Shown here in pieces: positions 39,959 to 49,831 of a stretch of DNA of 64,000 bases (position 1 is its first letter; each line of letters opens with the position of its first letter). Origin of the DNA: Streptococcus anginosus (GTDB lineage Bacteria > Bacillota > Bacilli > Lactobacillales > Streptococcaceae); NCBI RefSeq assembly GCF_001697145.1, contig NZ_CP012719.1, positions 654,501-718,500 of the forward strand. The letters run 5' to 3'. A program made the position numbers and the translations under genes. The notes under the pieces were generated by a model. The model had not been told where the DNA came from. It made no database searches and saw only the letters and a list, made by a program, of their open reading frames with translations.

Positions 39959-40885
39959 ATGACAATATCAGTAATTATTCCTTGTTATTATGAAGAAGAG
40001 ACGATTCCACTATTTTATGCGGAAATAGAAAAAATTAAATCACAAACAGATGATAATTTTGAATACATCTTTGTCAATGATGGTTCAAAAGATAGAACTT
40101 TACAAGTTCTACGCGACTTAAATCAAGCAGATAAAAATGTTCACTATCTTTCTTTTTCGAGAAATTTTGGAAAAGAAGCAGCTCTGTATGCAGGTCTCAA
40201 ACATGCAACTGGTGATTTAGTGACTGTCATGGATGCGGATTTGCAAGATCCTCCGGGACTTTTACTCACAATGAAATCTATGCTGGAGAAGAATCCAGAT
40301 TTGGATTGTGTAGGGACACGACGGACAACGCGTGATGGGGAACCTCTGATCCGTAGTTTTTTTGCTAGGATGTTTTATAAATTAATCAATAAAATTAGTC
40401 AAGTTGAAATGGTGGACGGTGCGCGTGATTTCCGTCTCATGCGCAGGCAAATGGTAGATGCCATTTTAGAAGTTTCTGAGTACAATCGTTTTTCTAAAGG
40501 GATATTTGCATGGGTTGGTTTTGAGACAGAGTATTTAGAATATAAAAATGTCGAACGTGTGGCAGGTCAGACGAGCTGGAATTTTTGGCAGTTATTCAAT
40601 TATTCTTTAGAAGGAATCATTAATTTTTCAGACGCTCCTTTGACTATTGCTTTTTTAGCAGGTATTTTGGCTTGTATAGTAGCATTTGTTTTGATGTTAA
40701 TTGTGATTGTACGAACACTAATTTTTGGAGACCCAACGTCTGGTTGGCCTTCGATGGTGTCTATTATTCTCTTTTTAGGAGGATTCCAATTATTGACTAT
40801 TGGTATTTTAGGAAAATATGTTGGCAAAATTTTTATGGAAACAAAGAAGCGACCAGTTTATGTGATTAAGGAGAAGAGTGAATGA
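39959..40885 (+). CDS. GT2 polyprenyl-phosphate glycosyltransferase, GtrB type
   Basis: 308 residues. A GT2 fold (SVIIPCYYEEETIPLFY, FVNDGSKDRT, VMDADLQDPP) is followed by two membrane helices (about 233-256 and 266-290), as in GtrB/GacI/CsbB-like enzymes that load a hexose onto undecaprenyl phosphate. The lipid-linked sugar is used outside the cell by a GT-C enzyme; the next two genes are candidates. GGGAG precedes the ATG, and the next gene overlaps by 4 nt. Confidence 0.9.
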   Translation: MTISVIIPCYYEEETIPLFYAEIEKIKSQTDDNFEYIFVNDGSKDRTLQVLRDLNQADKNVHYLSFSRNFGKEAALYAGLKHATGDLVTVMDADLQDPPGLLLTMKSMLEKNPDLDCVGTRRTTRDGEPLIRSFFARMFYKLINKISQVEMVDGARDFRLMRRQMVDAILEVSEYNRFSKGIFAWVGFETEYLEYKNVERVAGQTSWNFWQLFNYSLEGIINFSDAPLTIAFLAGILACIVAFVLMLIVIVRTLIFGDPTSGWPSMVSIILFLGGFQLLTIGILGKYVGKIFMETKKRPVYVIKEKSE

Positions 40886-42366
40886 TTTTTAGGAGATATT
40901 TGTCTGATTTTAAAAATTATATTCAGTTAAATAAAATTTCTGCTATTTTTATTTTTATCATTTATTTAGTTGTTAATATGAATATTGGTTTAGCAGAGTT
41001 TCCCTATATTGATGATATAGGAAGGCAATTGCAAGGATATTCTGGCTTTTCTGAACACTATTCAAGATATGTAAGTGAGTACTTTGCCCATTTTATAAGT
41101 GGAGGATGGCGATTAACAGATTCAGGTCTAACCACTCATGTCATATCTGCTTTTATCTTGGCTCTTGCTAGTCTGATTTTAGTATTTGTTCTGTTCCCGA
41201 AAAACAAAATGAGCCTTACTACTGCCTTTGTTTCTACAATTATAGGAATTAATCCTTGGTTTCTAGAACCACTAAGTTTTAGATTTGACAATCCATTTAT
41301 GTCTCTAAGCATTTTGTTCTCAGTCACTCCTTTTGTTTTTTGGGATAATAAGAAATTATTTGCTACTTCATCTATTATTGGTATATTTTTAATGTGCAAC
41401 TCTTATCAAGCTTCTTCCGGTATTTATATCATACTAACCTTGACAATGTTGTTTTTAGAGTTAACACAAGGAAGACGGTTCAGAGAAGAACTTTTTAAAG
41501 TATTTATTTCTATAGTTTCTTATTCAATCGGAATTGTCTTATATCGTTTTCAAATTCTAATTAAGCCTCCTATTTTTGCTGATCAAGCTAAAATTCCAAG
41601 CCTCTTGGAGATTTTTAAGGTATTCATTATGAATGCTAAGGGATATCTGGAAAATATTTTTTTGCAGAGTTCTACCATTTGGATTATTTTAGCTGCATTA
41701 GCTATTGTTCTATTAATTATCAGTATAATCCGTTTCGCTAAAACAAGATTATTTTCAACTTTAACTTATATAATTATTTGGTTAATATTAGGAAGTATCT
41801 TTAGTTATGGAACGTACTTAATTTTTCCTGTTCCTTATTATTTATTGAGACCAAGATATGAGTACGGTATGGGAATTTTCCTTGCTATTATTTTGGTTGT
41901 TGGTCTTGAGTTTTTTAAGGAAAGCAAATTTTTGCTAGGTTTGAAATCATTCATATCAGGATTATTAGTATTTTATTTCTTGTCATTTTCTTTTGTTTAC
42001 ACAAGTAGTTTAAAGCAGCAGAATGAGATGTTCAAATTACAAAGTATTATGCTAGGGTCATCGTTGAATAAGTATGTGAACTCTTATACAAATGTAATTT
42101 ATGTGAATAGATTCCTTTCTAATTCACCTATTTTTAACAACAGTTCGTCTGTTTATCCAATTTTGAATAGTTTGATTATGCCGAATACTAATGTTTCTTG
42201 GGATATGACTATGAGATTTAATAGTATAACTAACCTAAATGTTGATTTTAAGCTTGTTGATATTTCAACTATAGATTTTACAAATGGGGAATATACACAG
42301 CTTGAAGAAACAAAAATTTATAATATTTATCTTCAAAATAATAAATTGTTTGTTATTATGAAATAA
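40882..42366 (+). CDS. Multi-pass membrane protein, GtrII-like glucosyltransferase
   Basis: 494 residues with about eleven hydrophobic helices. An early extracytoplasmic loop has YIDDIGRQLQGYSGF with the acidic pair expected in GT-C enzymes, and the overall layout resembles the GtrII (Glucos_trans_II) family. It likely transfers a sugar from the lipid carrier made by the upstream GtrB-like enzyme to the surface polysaccharide. Base composition is clearly more AT-rich than the rfb genes. Assignment rests on motif and context, not on strong sequence identity I can name. Confidence 0.7.
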   Translation: MIFRRYLSDFKNYIQLNKISAIFIFIIYLVVNMNIGLAEFPYIDDIGRQLQGYSGFSEHYSRYVSEYFAHFISGGWRLTDSGLTTHVISAFILALASLILVFVLFPKNKMSLTTAFVSTIIGINPWFLEPLSFRFDNPFMSLSILFSVTPFVFWDNKKLFATSSIIGIFLMCNSYQASSGIYIILTLTMLFLELTQGRRFREELFKVFISIVSYSIGIVLYRFQILIKPPIFADQAKIPSLLEIFKVFIMNAKGYLENIFLQSSTIWIILAALAIVLLIISIIRFAKTRLFSTLTYIIIWLILGSIFSYGTYLIFPVPYYLLRPRYEYGMGIFLAIILVVGLEFFKESKFLLGLKSFISGLLVFYFLSFSFVYTSSLKQQNEMFKLQSIMLGSSLNKYVNSYTNVIYVNRFLSNSPIFNNSSSVYPILNSLIMPNTNVSWDMTMRFNSITNLNVDFKLVDISTIDFTNGEYTQLEETKIYNIYLQNNKLFVIMK

Positions 42367-42499
42367 TAATTTTAGGACAGCTAATATTAATATTTTTAGC
42401 ATGTGTCGCATGGAAAGAACGCAATAGGTTTATGTGTTTAAAGAAAAAACAAATATTACTATTTTTCACTATTATTACTTTATTAAAATAGGAGACGTT

Positions 42500-43708
42500 G
42501 TGAAAGAAAAAAAGACTAGTTTGATTTTATTTTTATCTTCATTTATATATGCAATTCAGTTTTATATTAATAACAAGATTGCTCCTGTAGGCGATCAAAT
42601 TGCTTTTTTGAAGTATGCTAAGGAGTTTAAATTTAATTATCTACTGTTTGGGTTGGATCGATATTTCACTTGGAGTAGTAGATTATTGATTGAATCTGCG
42701 ACACTCTTTTTTTCTGTTCATGAAAAATTCATTATTTTTGCGGCTTTTGGAGCAACCATTCTGTTGTTGATAGCGTCTATAAGATTAGCTCCTCAATTAC
42801 CTTGGCTTCCCGCTTTGCTTATTTTTATTTTCTTTCCAGCAACTGAATTTTTAAGTGCAGGTTCCATCCCGACTTACGTGAATTATATATTTCCTGCTTC
42901 ATTTCTGATTTTTTCACTTTTGCAAAAAGATTCCCCCAAAAATTGGATAAAAATACCTTGTTTTATATTTTTTGCTTTTGCAGTAATGCAAGAACAGCTA
43001 GCAGTATACGCTTTTTTGTGGCTTGGTTTTGAACTAATTACTTCTAAAAAAGACAAAATAAGCAATGGCGCTTATTTCTTGCTCTCTATTTTAGGAATTT
43101 TATCTGCAAAATTGTCATCAGGAAATGGAGTTAGGTTTGGTAAGGAAGTTGCCACTTGGTTTCCTAATTTTTCAAATTTAAATATTTTTCAGAAAATAGG
43201 CTTAGGTTTTCTCGAAACAGGCGATAAGATGTTATCTGTCTCCTTTCCATTTGTTATCTTATTTTTGGTAGTATTGCTTATTTGTGAGGTTCAAAAGAAA
43301 AATATCATAGCAATCTCTCTGAGTGGCTTTGTTTTGTTTAATATTTTTTCACAAAAAATTGGATTTAATAATTTATTTGGAACTTTATCGAGCATCAGTA
43401 AAGTAGCTAGAGAATCTGGAACCTTTTCTTTTAACATCACCTATTTAAGTGCGATTGGTTTTTATGGACTTTTGTTATTAATGATTCTTTATTCAATGTG
43501 GTTGGTTATTCCAGAAATGAAAGAAAGAATTTGGCTTATCTATTTATTTGTGATAGGTTTTGCAAGTCGTATGCTCATATCATTATCACCAACCTTATAT
43601 GCTTCAAATACAAGAACATTTTTGCCTCTTATGATTAGTTTATTTATCATTACTTGTAAGTTGGTATATGCCATGTATATTCAGCATGTAGACAGAGAAA
43701 AAGTATAA
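42500..43708 (+). CDS. Multi-pass membrane protein, DUF6056/GT-C-like
   Basis: 402 residues from GTG 42500, which has GGAG 5 nt upstream; the frame is open to an ATG at 42434, but that has no ribosome site and adds 22 unusual residues. About ten membrane helices and an early loop APVGDQIAFLKYA with acidic residue; the SRLLIESATLFF region resembles DUF6056 proteins of polysaccharide clusters. Probable role: a second lipid-linked sugar transferase or ligase. AT-rich. Confidence 0.65.
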   Translation: MKEKKTSLILFLSSFIYAIQFYINNKIAPVGDQIAFLKYAKEFKFNYLLFGLDRYFTWSSRLLIESATLFFSVHEKFIIFAAFGATILLLIASIRLAPQLPWLPALLIFIFFPATEFLSAGSIPTYVNYIFPASFLIFSLLQKDSPKNWIKIPCFIFFAFAVMQEQLAVYAFLWLGFELITSKKDKISNGAYFLLSILGILSAKLSSGNGVRFGKEVATWFPNFSNLNIFQKIGLGFLETGDKMLSVSFPFVILFLVVLLICEVQKKNIIAISLSGFVLFNIFSQKIGFNNLFGTLSSISKVARESGTFSFNITYLSAIGFYGLLLLMILYSMWLVIPEMKERIWLIYLFVIGFASRMLISLSPTLYASNTRTFLPLMISLFIITCKLVYAMYIQHVDREKV

Positions 43709-43756
43709 AGGTATGAAGTGTCAATCTACATAAGAAGATAGACGGATAAGTATGTT

Positions 43757-43780
43757 AAAGCAGATTTTTTCTGCTTTTTT
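43757..43780 (+). terminator. Terminator before rfbD
   Basis: AAAGCAG and CTGCTTT flank a T-rich loop and run into a T-tract. Confidence 0.65.
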
Positions 43781-43789
43781 TGATATAAT
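43781..43789 (+). promoter_or_regulatory. Extended -10 promoter of rfbD
   Basis: TGA followed by TATAAT (43784-43789), 39 nt before the rfbD ATG, directly after the terminator T-tract. Confidence 0.6.
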
Positions 43790-43828
43790 GAATTTATTGA
43801 ATGTTTATTATTCAGAAAGGAATTTCAA

Positions 43829-44680
43829 ATGATTTTAATTACAGGAGCTAATGGACAGCTTGGAACAGAACTTCGTTATCTTTTAGATGAACGCAACGAA
43901 GAGTATGTGGCAGTTGACGTGGCAGAAATGGATATTACAAATGCCGAAATGGTTGAGAAGGTTTTTGCAGAAGTGAAGCCAAGTCTTGTCTACCACTGTG
44001 CTGCCTATACAGCTGTGGACGCAGCAGAAGATGAAGGTAAAGAACTGGATTATGCAATCAATGTCACAGGAACTGAAAATGTTGCTAAAGCAGCAGAAAA
44101 GCATGGTGCAACACTTGTTTACATTTCTACAGACTATGTTTTTGCTGGAGATAAGCCAGTTGGGCAGGAATGGGAGGTAGACGATCAACCAGACCCTCAG
44201 ACAGAATATGGTCGCACGAAGCGCATGGGAGAGGAATTGGTTGAGAAATATTCTAGCCGTTTCTACATTATCCGCACAGCTTGGGTCTTTGGAAATTATG
44301 GAAAGAACTTTGTTTTCACTATGCAAAATTTAGCGAAAACACATAAAACTCTGACTGTTGTCAATGATCAACACGGTCGTCCGACTTGGACGCGTACGTT
44401 GGCTGAATTTATGACGTACTTAGCAGAAAATCAAAAAGAATTTGGCTATTATCATTTGTCAAATGATGCCACAGAAGATACGACTTGGTATGATTTTGCA
44501 GTGGAAATCTTAAAAGATACAGATGTCGAAGTTTTGCCAGTGGACTCTAGTAAGTTTCCAGCGAAAGCGAAGCGACCACTCAATTCTACCATGAGTCTAG
44601 CTAAAGCTAAGGCAACCGGCTTTGTCATCCCAACTTGGCAAGATGCCCTCAAGGAATTTTATAAACAAGGGAAGGAATAA
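43829..44680 (+). CDS. rfbD: dTDP-4-dehydrorhamnose reductase (RmlD)
   Basis: 283 residues. GANGQLGTELRYLL, STDYVFAG and YGRTKRMGEE (Tyr/Lys of the SDR active site) identify RmlD. It makes dTDP-L-rhamnose from the RmlC product, using NAD(P)H. It lies inside the glycosyltransferase region with its own promoter and terminator. Its composition is like the core genes rather than the AT-rich neighbours. Confidence 0.96.
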   Translation: MILITGANGQLGTELRYLLDERNEEYVAVDVAEMDITNAEMVEKVFAEVKPSLVYHCAAYTAVDAAEDEGKELDYAINVTGTENVAKAAEKHGATLVYISTDYVFAGDKPVGQEWEVDDQPDPQTEYGRTKRMGEELVEKYSSRFYIIRTAWVFGNYGKNFVFTMQNLAKTHKTLTVVNDQHGRPTWTRTLAEFMTYLAENQKEFGYYHLSNDATEDTTWYDFAVEILKDTDVEVLPVDSSKFPAKAKRPLNSTMSLAKAKATGFVIPTWQDALKEFYKQGKE

Positions 44681-44684
44681 GGTA

Positions 44685-44709
44685 AAGCAGCCGAAAGGTT
44701 GCTTCTTTT
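44685..44709 (+). terminator. Terminator after rfbD
   Basis: AAGCAGCC (44685-44692), loop GAAA, GGTTGCTT (44697-44704), then CTTTT. Confidence 0.75.
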
Positions 44710-44720
44710 GATAGAAATTA

Positions 44721-44729
44721 TGGTATAAT
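44721..44729 (+). promoter_or_regulatory. Extended -10 promoter of the flippase/glycosyltransferase operon
   Basis: TGG followed by TATAAT (44724-44729). From here to the terminator at 55401 no other convincing promoter is seen. Confidence 0.6.
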
Positions 44730-44768
44730 TAATTAGATTGAGATTATTGCAAGGGAGTAATATTTGGT

Positions 44769-46019
44769 TTGGAAACAAGAGCTAAAAAGATTTTTTTCTG
44801 GAACATATTAGGAAGTATGTCATCTGCCGCGGTGTCTGTAGTGTTATTATTTATAGTAACACGTGTTTTATCTAGTGTGTCTGCTGATTTATATAGCTTT
44901 GCGTATGCAATAGCTAATTTGTTTGTTATTATTGCAAGCTTTCAGGTTAGAGATTTTCAAGCAACTGATATAAAAGAAAAATATTCTTTTGATGCTTATC
45001 TGGTAACAAGATTAATTTCAAATTTTTTCATGATAGTAATTTTAGTTAGTTACTTAATCTTAAATTCATCCACTTATTCAAACTTTTGGATTATTTTTTG
45101 GGTCTCTTTTTTTCGAGTAAGTGAAGCACTTTCTGATGTATTTCAAGGTCTATTTCAACAAAAGGAGAGGCTAGATATTGCAGGGCAATCGTTGTTCTTA
45201 CGAAATACAATTTCTACATTAGCTTTTGCTCTAAGTTTGTTATTTTCAAGAAACTTGCTTTTATCTGTGATTATTCAGACAGTGGTTTCTTTCCTATTTA
45301 TTGCATTGTTTGATGTTCCAAAATCTAAATTATTCCATGTAATTGATTTTTCTAATGTAAGAATAAACGATATTTTTAATATTTTAAAAGATTGTTTTCC
45401 GTTGTTTATAAATGCATTTTTATTGGTTTCTATCTATAATCAGCCCAAATATGCTTTAAATGTTATTTTTAATAAAGGAATAATAGAATCGGGTGTTCAA
45501 AGGGATTTTAGTATTTTATTTACTCCAATATTTGCAATGAACTTGATGATTGTGTTTTTGAGACCTATGATTACCCAGCTTGCAGTATTCAAAGAAGAAA
45601 ATAAATTCAAGTACTTCATAACCTATAAAAATAATTTATTTAAAATTTTATGGATAACGAGTGTGCTAATTTGTATTAGCGGTGCAATAGTTGCGATTCC
45701 TTTGATAAATATTGTATATGGAACTAATTTAGAACAGTACTATAGTAGTTTTTTAGTATTATTACTTGGAGGAGTTACAAGTACTTTTTCAACAGTTTGT
45801 GATAATATTTTGACAGTATTTAGAAAGCAACATTATCTGGTAATCTCATTTATGGTAGGCTACCTTGTATCTATATTTATTACAGAACCATTAGTATTAA
45901 AATTTGAAGTTTTTGGAGCTTCCCTTTCTTTCTTAATTTCAATGCTTGCTTGGTTAAGTGTATCTTTGATAATCTATTTTACAGTAAATCCATATACTTT
46001 TTTTAGAAAGAACAAATAA
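44769..46019 (+). CDS. Polysaccharide flippase, MATE/Wzx-like
   Basis: 416 residues with about twelve membrane helices; the first helices (MSSAAVSVVLLFIVTRVLSSVSADLYSFAYA) resemble polysaccharide exporters of the Wzx/RfbX group. It starts with TTG at 44769, 11 nt after GGGAG. Since rgpC/rgpD already provide an ABC exporter for the backbone, this protein more likely flips lipid-linked side-chain sugars or repeat units. Strongly AT-rich. Confidence 0.78.
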   Translation: METRAKKIFFWNILGSMSSAAVSVVLLFIVTRVLSSVSADLYSFAYAIANLFVIIASFQVRDFQATDIKEKYSFDAYLVTRLISNFFMIVILVSYLILNSSTYSNFWIIFWVSFFRVSEALSDVFQGLFQQKERLDIAGQSLFLRNTISTLAFALSLLFSRNLLLSVIIQTVVSFLFIALFDVPKSKLFHVIDFSNVRINDIFNILKDCFPLFINAFLLVSIYNQPKYALNVIFNKGIIESGVQRDFSILFTPIFAMNLMIVFLRPMITQLAVFKEENKFKYFITYKNNLFKILWITSVLICISGAIVAIPLINIVYGTNLEQYYSSFLVLLLGGVTSTFSTVCDNILTVFRKQHYLVISFMVGYLVSIFITEPLVLKFEVFGASLSFLISMLAWLSVSLIIYFTVNPYTFFRKNK

Positions 46020-46024
46020 AAAAT

Positions 46025-46966
46025 ATGAAATTTTCTATTATTATTCCTGCCTATAATATTGCAAATTATTTGGATAATTGTGTACAAAGTGTATTGAATC
46101 AATCATACGAAAATTATGAGCTTATCATTGTGAATGATGGCTCTACAGACAATACAGGGAAAATTGCAGATAAATTCTTATTAAAGTCTAATAAAGTATC
46201 TGTGATTCACCAAACGAATGGTGGTGCTTCAAAAGCACGTAATAACGGGATAAAAAATTCAACTGGAGATTACATCTTATTCTTAGATGGAGATGATTTT
46301 TGGAGTGATACTGACTTTTTACATCAGTTGGCTGTTGAAATTGAAATGAAAGTTTCTGAAGTAGTGATTTTTGGTTTTAGTTATTATGATAATGGTCGAA
46401 TTAAATCCTTTCCTGTATCAGATGAGAATGATTTAGTAAAAGCAGTTAATGCTGGAGTGTTTAATGGACCTAATTGGAATAAATGCATCTCTAAAGAACT
46501 TATTAAAAACGGGTTAGTGTTTCCAGAAGATTTGGTTTCTGAAGATAGTCTTTATTGTTCACAAATATTGAAGTTGATTTCCAATTTCTCTGTTTTGTCA
46601 AGTACTCAATATATGTATCGTCAGAATCGATTAGGCAGTTTAACAAATAGTATTAAAGAAAAAAATGTTTTAGACACATTGAAGGGGATTTCTCGTGGAC
46701 TTGATGATTATTCAAGTTTGTCTAAGGAAAAGCAAGATGCGATAAACATCTATTTTTCAATTTCTTATATATCGATTATTCCTTATGTAGAGCGTTATCT
46801 TTCAAATGGAGAAATATATAATTTGTTAAGAAATTATAAATACTTACTGAGATATTCTAAAAATATAAATAATAAGCCATTCATGCTTACAGGACAATTT
46901 ACTAGAATTTTTGGAATCAATTTCTCTACGAAAATATTTGCTTATCTTCTAAAATTTTATAAATAA
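46025..46966 (+). CDS. GT2 family glycosyltransferase
   Basis: 313 residues. The GT-A core has SIIIPAYNIANYLDNCVQSVL, VNDGSTDNT, NGGASKARNNG and the metal-binding FLDGDDFW. The C-terminal half is divergent and probably sets acceptor specificity. It is 5 bp after the flippase gene and transcribed with it. The donor sugar is not predictable. Confidence 0.88.
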   Translation: MKFSIIIPAYNIANYLDNCVQSVLNQSYENYELIIVNDGSTDNTGKIADKFLLKSNKVSVIHQTNGGASKARNNGIKNSTGDYILFLDGDDFWSDTDFLHQLAVEIEMKVSEVVIFGFSYYDNGRIKSFPVSDENDLVKAVNAGVFNGPNWNKCISKELIKNGLVFPEDLVSEDSLYCSQILKLISNFSVLSSTQYMYRQNRLGSLTNSIKEKNVLDTLKGISRGLDDYSSLSKEKQDAINIYFSISYISIIPYVERYLSNGEIYNLLRNYKYLLRYSKNINNKPFMLTGQFTRIFGINFSTKIFAYLLKFYK

Positions 46967-46991
46967 ATTTCAATATATTAGAAAGAAAAAA

Positions 46992-47960
46992 ATGTCCAAT
47001 CCAGCAGTTTCAGTTGTTATTCCGGTATATAATGCACAAGATGGCATTAAGCAATGTTTGGCTTCTTTATTAAAACAGACGTTCAAAAATTTTGAAATCA
47101 TTCTTTTAAATGATGGTTCTACTGACGAATCCCTAAAAGTTTTACAAAGTTACTCATCTCAGTATAGTTTTATAAAAGTTATTGATAAGGAAAATGAAGG
47201 GGTTGCTAAAACAAGAAATCAAGGGATTTTATTAGCTAAAGGTGAATATATCATTTTTATAGATAATGATGATTTTGTTAATGAGGATTATATAGAACAT
47301 TTTTATAATGTTATTCACCAAGAAAAAAAGGATATTGTTCTTGGGGGCTATAAGCGTATTAATCAAAACAAAAAAATTCTTTTTAGTCAGAACTTATCAG
47401 ATTCAGAGTGGTCTAAGTATATTATAGTTGCTCCTTGGGCTCGTATTTATAGGACCTCTTTTCTAAGAGAAAATAATATTGAATTTTTTGACTATCCAAT
47501 TGGGGAAGATGTTATTTTTAGTATAAAAGCCTATAATAAAACCGATAAGATAAAAATTATTGATTATAATGGATATAATTGGTTTTTCAATGAATCTAGT
47601 ATTTCAAATACATCACAAAAAGGATTTAATTTTAAAATTGACATTATTTATTTTTTGAATAAAGTTAAAGAAGTATCTGGAGATTCAGACTATACGAAAT
47701 ATTTCATAAAACGTTACTATATTTGGTATTTATTATTTTCAGGGAAAAATGCCTCCAGTAAAGAGTTTGTGATTCAATATAATCAAATAAAAAATTGGCT
47801 AAATAAAGAAAATTTAGTTACCAATTTAAATCCACTTTCTAAAGAAATAACTGGCGAAAGGTTTCAAACTACTATATCAATATTGATGTTTGAGATCTTA
47901 GAACATTTAAGATTAGTACCAATATTTGCAAAAATATATTGTAAGGGAAAGGAACAATAG
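46992..47960 (+). CDS. GT2 family glycosyltransferase
   Basis: 322 residues. SVVIPVYNAQDGIKQCL, LNDGSTDES, NEGVAKTRNQG and FIDNDDFV mark a GT2 enzyme; the APWARIYRTSFL segment is typical of the EpsJ/WaaB-like subgroup. It is related in layout to the preceding gene. The following gene starts at the base after its stop codon. Confidence 0.88.
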   Translation: MSNPAVSVVIPVYNAQDGIKQCLASLLKQTFKNFEIILLNDGSTDESLKVLQSYSSQYSFIKVIDKENEGVAKTRNQGILLAKGEYIIFIDNDDFVNEDYIEHFYNVIHQEKKDIVLGGYKRINQNKKILFSQNLSDSEWSKYIIVAPWARIYRTSFLRENNIEFFDYPIGEDVIFSIKAYNKTDKIKIIDYNGYNWFFNESSISNTSQKGFNFKIDIIYFLNKVKEVSGDSDYTKYFIKRYYIWYLLFSGKNASSKEFVIQYNQIKNWLNKENLVTNLNPLSKEITGERFQTTISILMFEILEHLRLVPIFAKIYCKGKEQ

Positions 47961-48677
47961 TTGAAAGTCTTAATGATTATTCCTGCTTATAACGAGGAAG
48001 AGAGCATTTTAAATACAGTTTTAAGCATTATAGAGTATCGAAAAAAAGTTGATTTTGAATTAAATTATGTAGTCATCAATGACGGTTCAACAGATGCCAC
48101 TAAAAAAATCTTAGAGAGCAATCATCTGAACGCAGTTCATTTAGTCATGAATCTGGGGATTGGTGGAGCTGTTCAAACAGGCTACAAATATGCGTTTGAA
48201 AATAATTATGATGTCGCAGTTCAGTTTGATGGTGATGGTCAGCATGATATTGCTTCACTAGCTTCGCTACTGGAGCCTATCCGCCAAGGTCAGGCAGACC
48301 TAGTTGTTGGTTCGCGCTTTATTGGAGATAAAGCTTCCGAATTTCAGACCACTTTTATGCGTCGTTTCGGTATTACTATTATATCCGTTTTTATCAGACT
48401 AACGACTGGCAAACGTATCTTAGACACCACTTCTGGCTACCGCTTAGCTAATAAAAAGATTATCCGACAATTTGCTACTCGTTATCCTGCCAAATATCCT
48501 GAGCCAGAATCAATTGTCCATATTTTGAAACGAAAATATAGAGTAGTAGAAGCTCCGGCAAATATGTTTGAGCGTTCTGGTGGAGTTTCTTCCATAACGC
48601 CTATCAAATCAATTCGGTATATGATTGAAGTTTGTTCATCTATTTTGATTGCTGCTTTTATGAAAGAGAGTGAATAA
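47961..48677 (+). CDS. GT2 family, polyprenyl-phosphate sugar synthase-like
   Basis: 238 residues from TTG 47961. MIIPAYNEEESILNTVLSII, INDGSTDAT, FDGDGQHD and SRFIGDKAS are features of the dolichol-phosphate-mannose synthase subgroup. It lacks membrane helices itself; the next gene encodes a DUF2304 membrane partner, a pairing seen often. Likely loads a sugar onto undecaprenyl phosphate. Confidence 0.85.
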   Translation: MKVLMIIPAYNEEESILNTVLSIIEYRKKVDFELNYVVINDGSTDATKKILESNHLNAVHLVMNLGIGGAVQTGYKYAFENNYDVAVQFDGDGQHDIASLASLLEPIRQGQADLVVGSRFIGDKASEFQTTFMRRFGITIISVFIRLTTGKRILDTTSGYRLANKKIIRQFATRYPAKYPEPESIVHILKRKYRVVEAPANMFERSGGVSSITPIKSIRYMIEVCSSILIAAFMKESE

Positions 48678-49036
48678 TGTCTATTTTGTCTATTGCTATG
48701 CTGGTTGCTTCTGTTTTATTTTTATATTTTGTGTTTAGAAATATCAATAGGAATAACATATTGTTTGAGCAAGCCTTTATGTGGATTGTGATTGGTTTTG
48801 TATTGATTATTATTTCAATTTTTGATTTCATTCCAGTTTATTTTGCTCAACTTTTAGGTTTTGAATTGACCTCAAATTTTTTGCTTTCTCTGGCAGTTTT
48901 TTTCTTGTTGATTATCGTATTTTTTCATACAATTGCTATTTCTAAACAAAAGGAGCAAATCAAGCAGTTGGTGCAAGAATTATCAATTACAAAGCAAAAA
49001 ATTTCTGAATTAGAAAGCGAAAAAGATGAAAAATAA
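48677..49036 (+). CDS. DUF2304 small membrane protein
   Basis: 119 residues with three membrane helices (about 4-20, 33-55, 66-90) and a charged coiled tail (KQKEQIKQLVQELSITKQK). The DUF2304 family accompanies GT2 enzymes such as the one encoded directly upstream, with which it overlaps by one base. It probably anchors or assists that enzyme. Confidence 0.82.
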   Translation: MSILSIAMLVASVLFLYFVFRNINRNNILFEQAFMWIVIGFVLIIISIFDFIPVYFAQLLGFELTSNFLLSLAVFFLLIIVFFHTIAISKQKEQIKQLVQELSITKQKISELESEKDEK

Positions 49037-49808
49037 CCATACTTGGGTCATTTGTGCTTATGGAGAAAGTGAGTTTTTAGAAGCTTGTATTTTATCTTTG
49101 AGGGCTCAGACAATAAGATCGAAGATTATTTGCTATAGTTCGACCCCTCTTGATTCAATCAGGCAACTTTGCCAAACATACGAGATTCCTTTTTATACTA
49201 AAGAGGGTGGAGGGATTGGCAAAGATTGGAATAATGCCCTCTCTTTTGTTGATACGCAGTTTGCGACCATTGCTCATCAAGATGACTATTATGAGCCAAC
49301 TTACCTAGAAGCTGTGCTGCAAAAAATAGAGCAATCTAAAGATGTTTTAATTGCTTATACAGATTACTTTGAAGAAAAAAATGGTGTCAAAGTTTTAGCT
49401 AATAAAAATCTAAAAATCAAGACATTTATGCTCAAAGTATTGAATATAATGCCAGCTAGCCATTTTTGGAGAAATCGAGTATTAGCTTTAGGAAATCCTA
49501 TCTCATGCCCAGCTGTTACCTATAATCTGGCTCGGATCAAGGAGTTTCGCTTTGATGAAAAGATGCGGGTCAGTCTAGATTGGTATGCCTGGTATAAGAT
49601 TAGTGAATATAAGGGACGATTTGCTTTTATCTCTGAAAAACTTATGTGTCACCGGATTCATGAGGAGTCAGAGACGACCAAAACCATTTCAGACAATACT
49701 CGAACCAAAGAAGATTTATATATGTATCAGCTCTTTTGGCCTAAATGGATAGCCAAGCTGATTAATCGTGCCTATATAAAAAGTCAAGATTCTAATTCTA
49801 ATGACTAG
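49026..49808 (+). CDS. GT2-like glycosyltransferase
   Basis: 260 residues. A GT-A-like core is recognisable: WVICAYGESEFLEACILSL, then GGGIGKDWNNAL and the metal-binding region TIAHQDDYYEP. The C-terminal part has SLDWYAWYKISE and HRIHEESET. It overlaps the DUF2304 gene by 11 nt. Donor and acceptor unknown. Confidence 0.82.
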   Translation: MKNNHTWVICAYGESEFLEACILSLRAQTIRSKIICYSSTPLDSIRQLCQTYEIPFYTKEGGGIGKDWNNALSFVDTQFATIAHQDDYYEPTYLEAVLQKIEQSKDVLIAYTDYFEEKNGVKVLANKNLKIKTFMLKVLNIMPASHFWRNRVLALGNPISCPAVTYNLARIKEFRFDEKMRVSLDWYAWYKISEYKGRFAFISEKLMCHRIHEESETTKTISDNTRTKEDLYMYQLFWPKWIAKLINRAYIKSQDSNSND

Positions 49809-49831
49809 ACTTGATATGATAAGGAAAGTGT

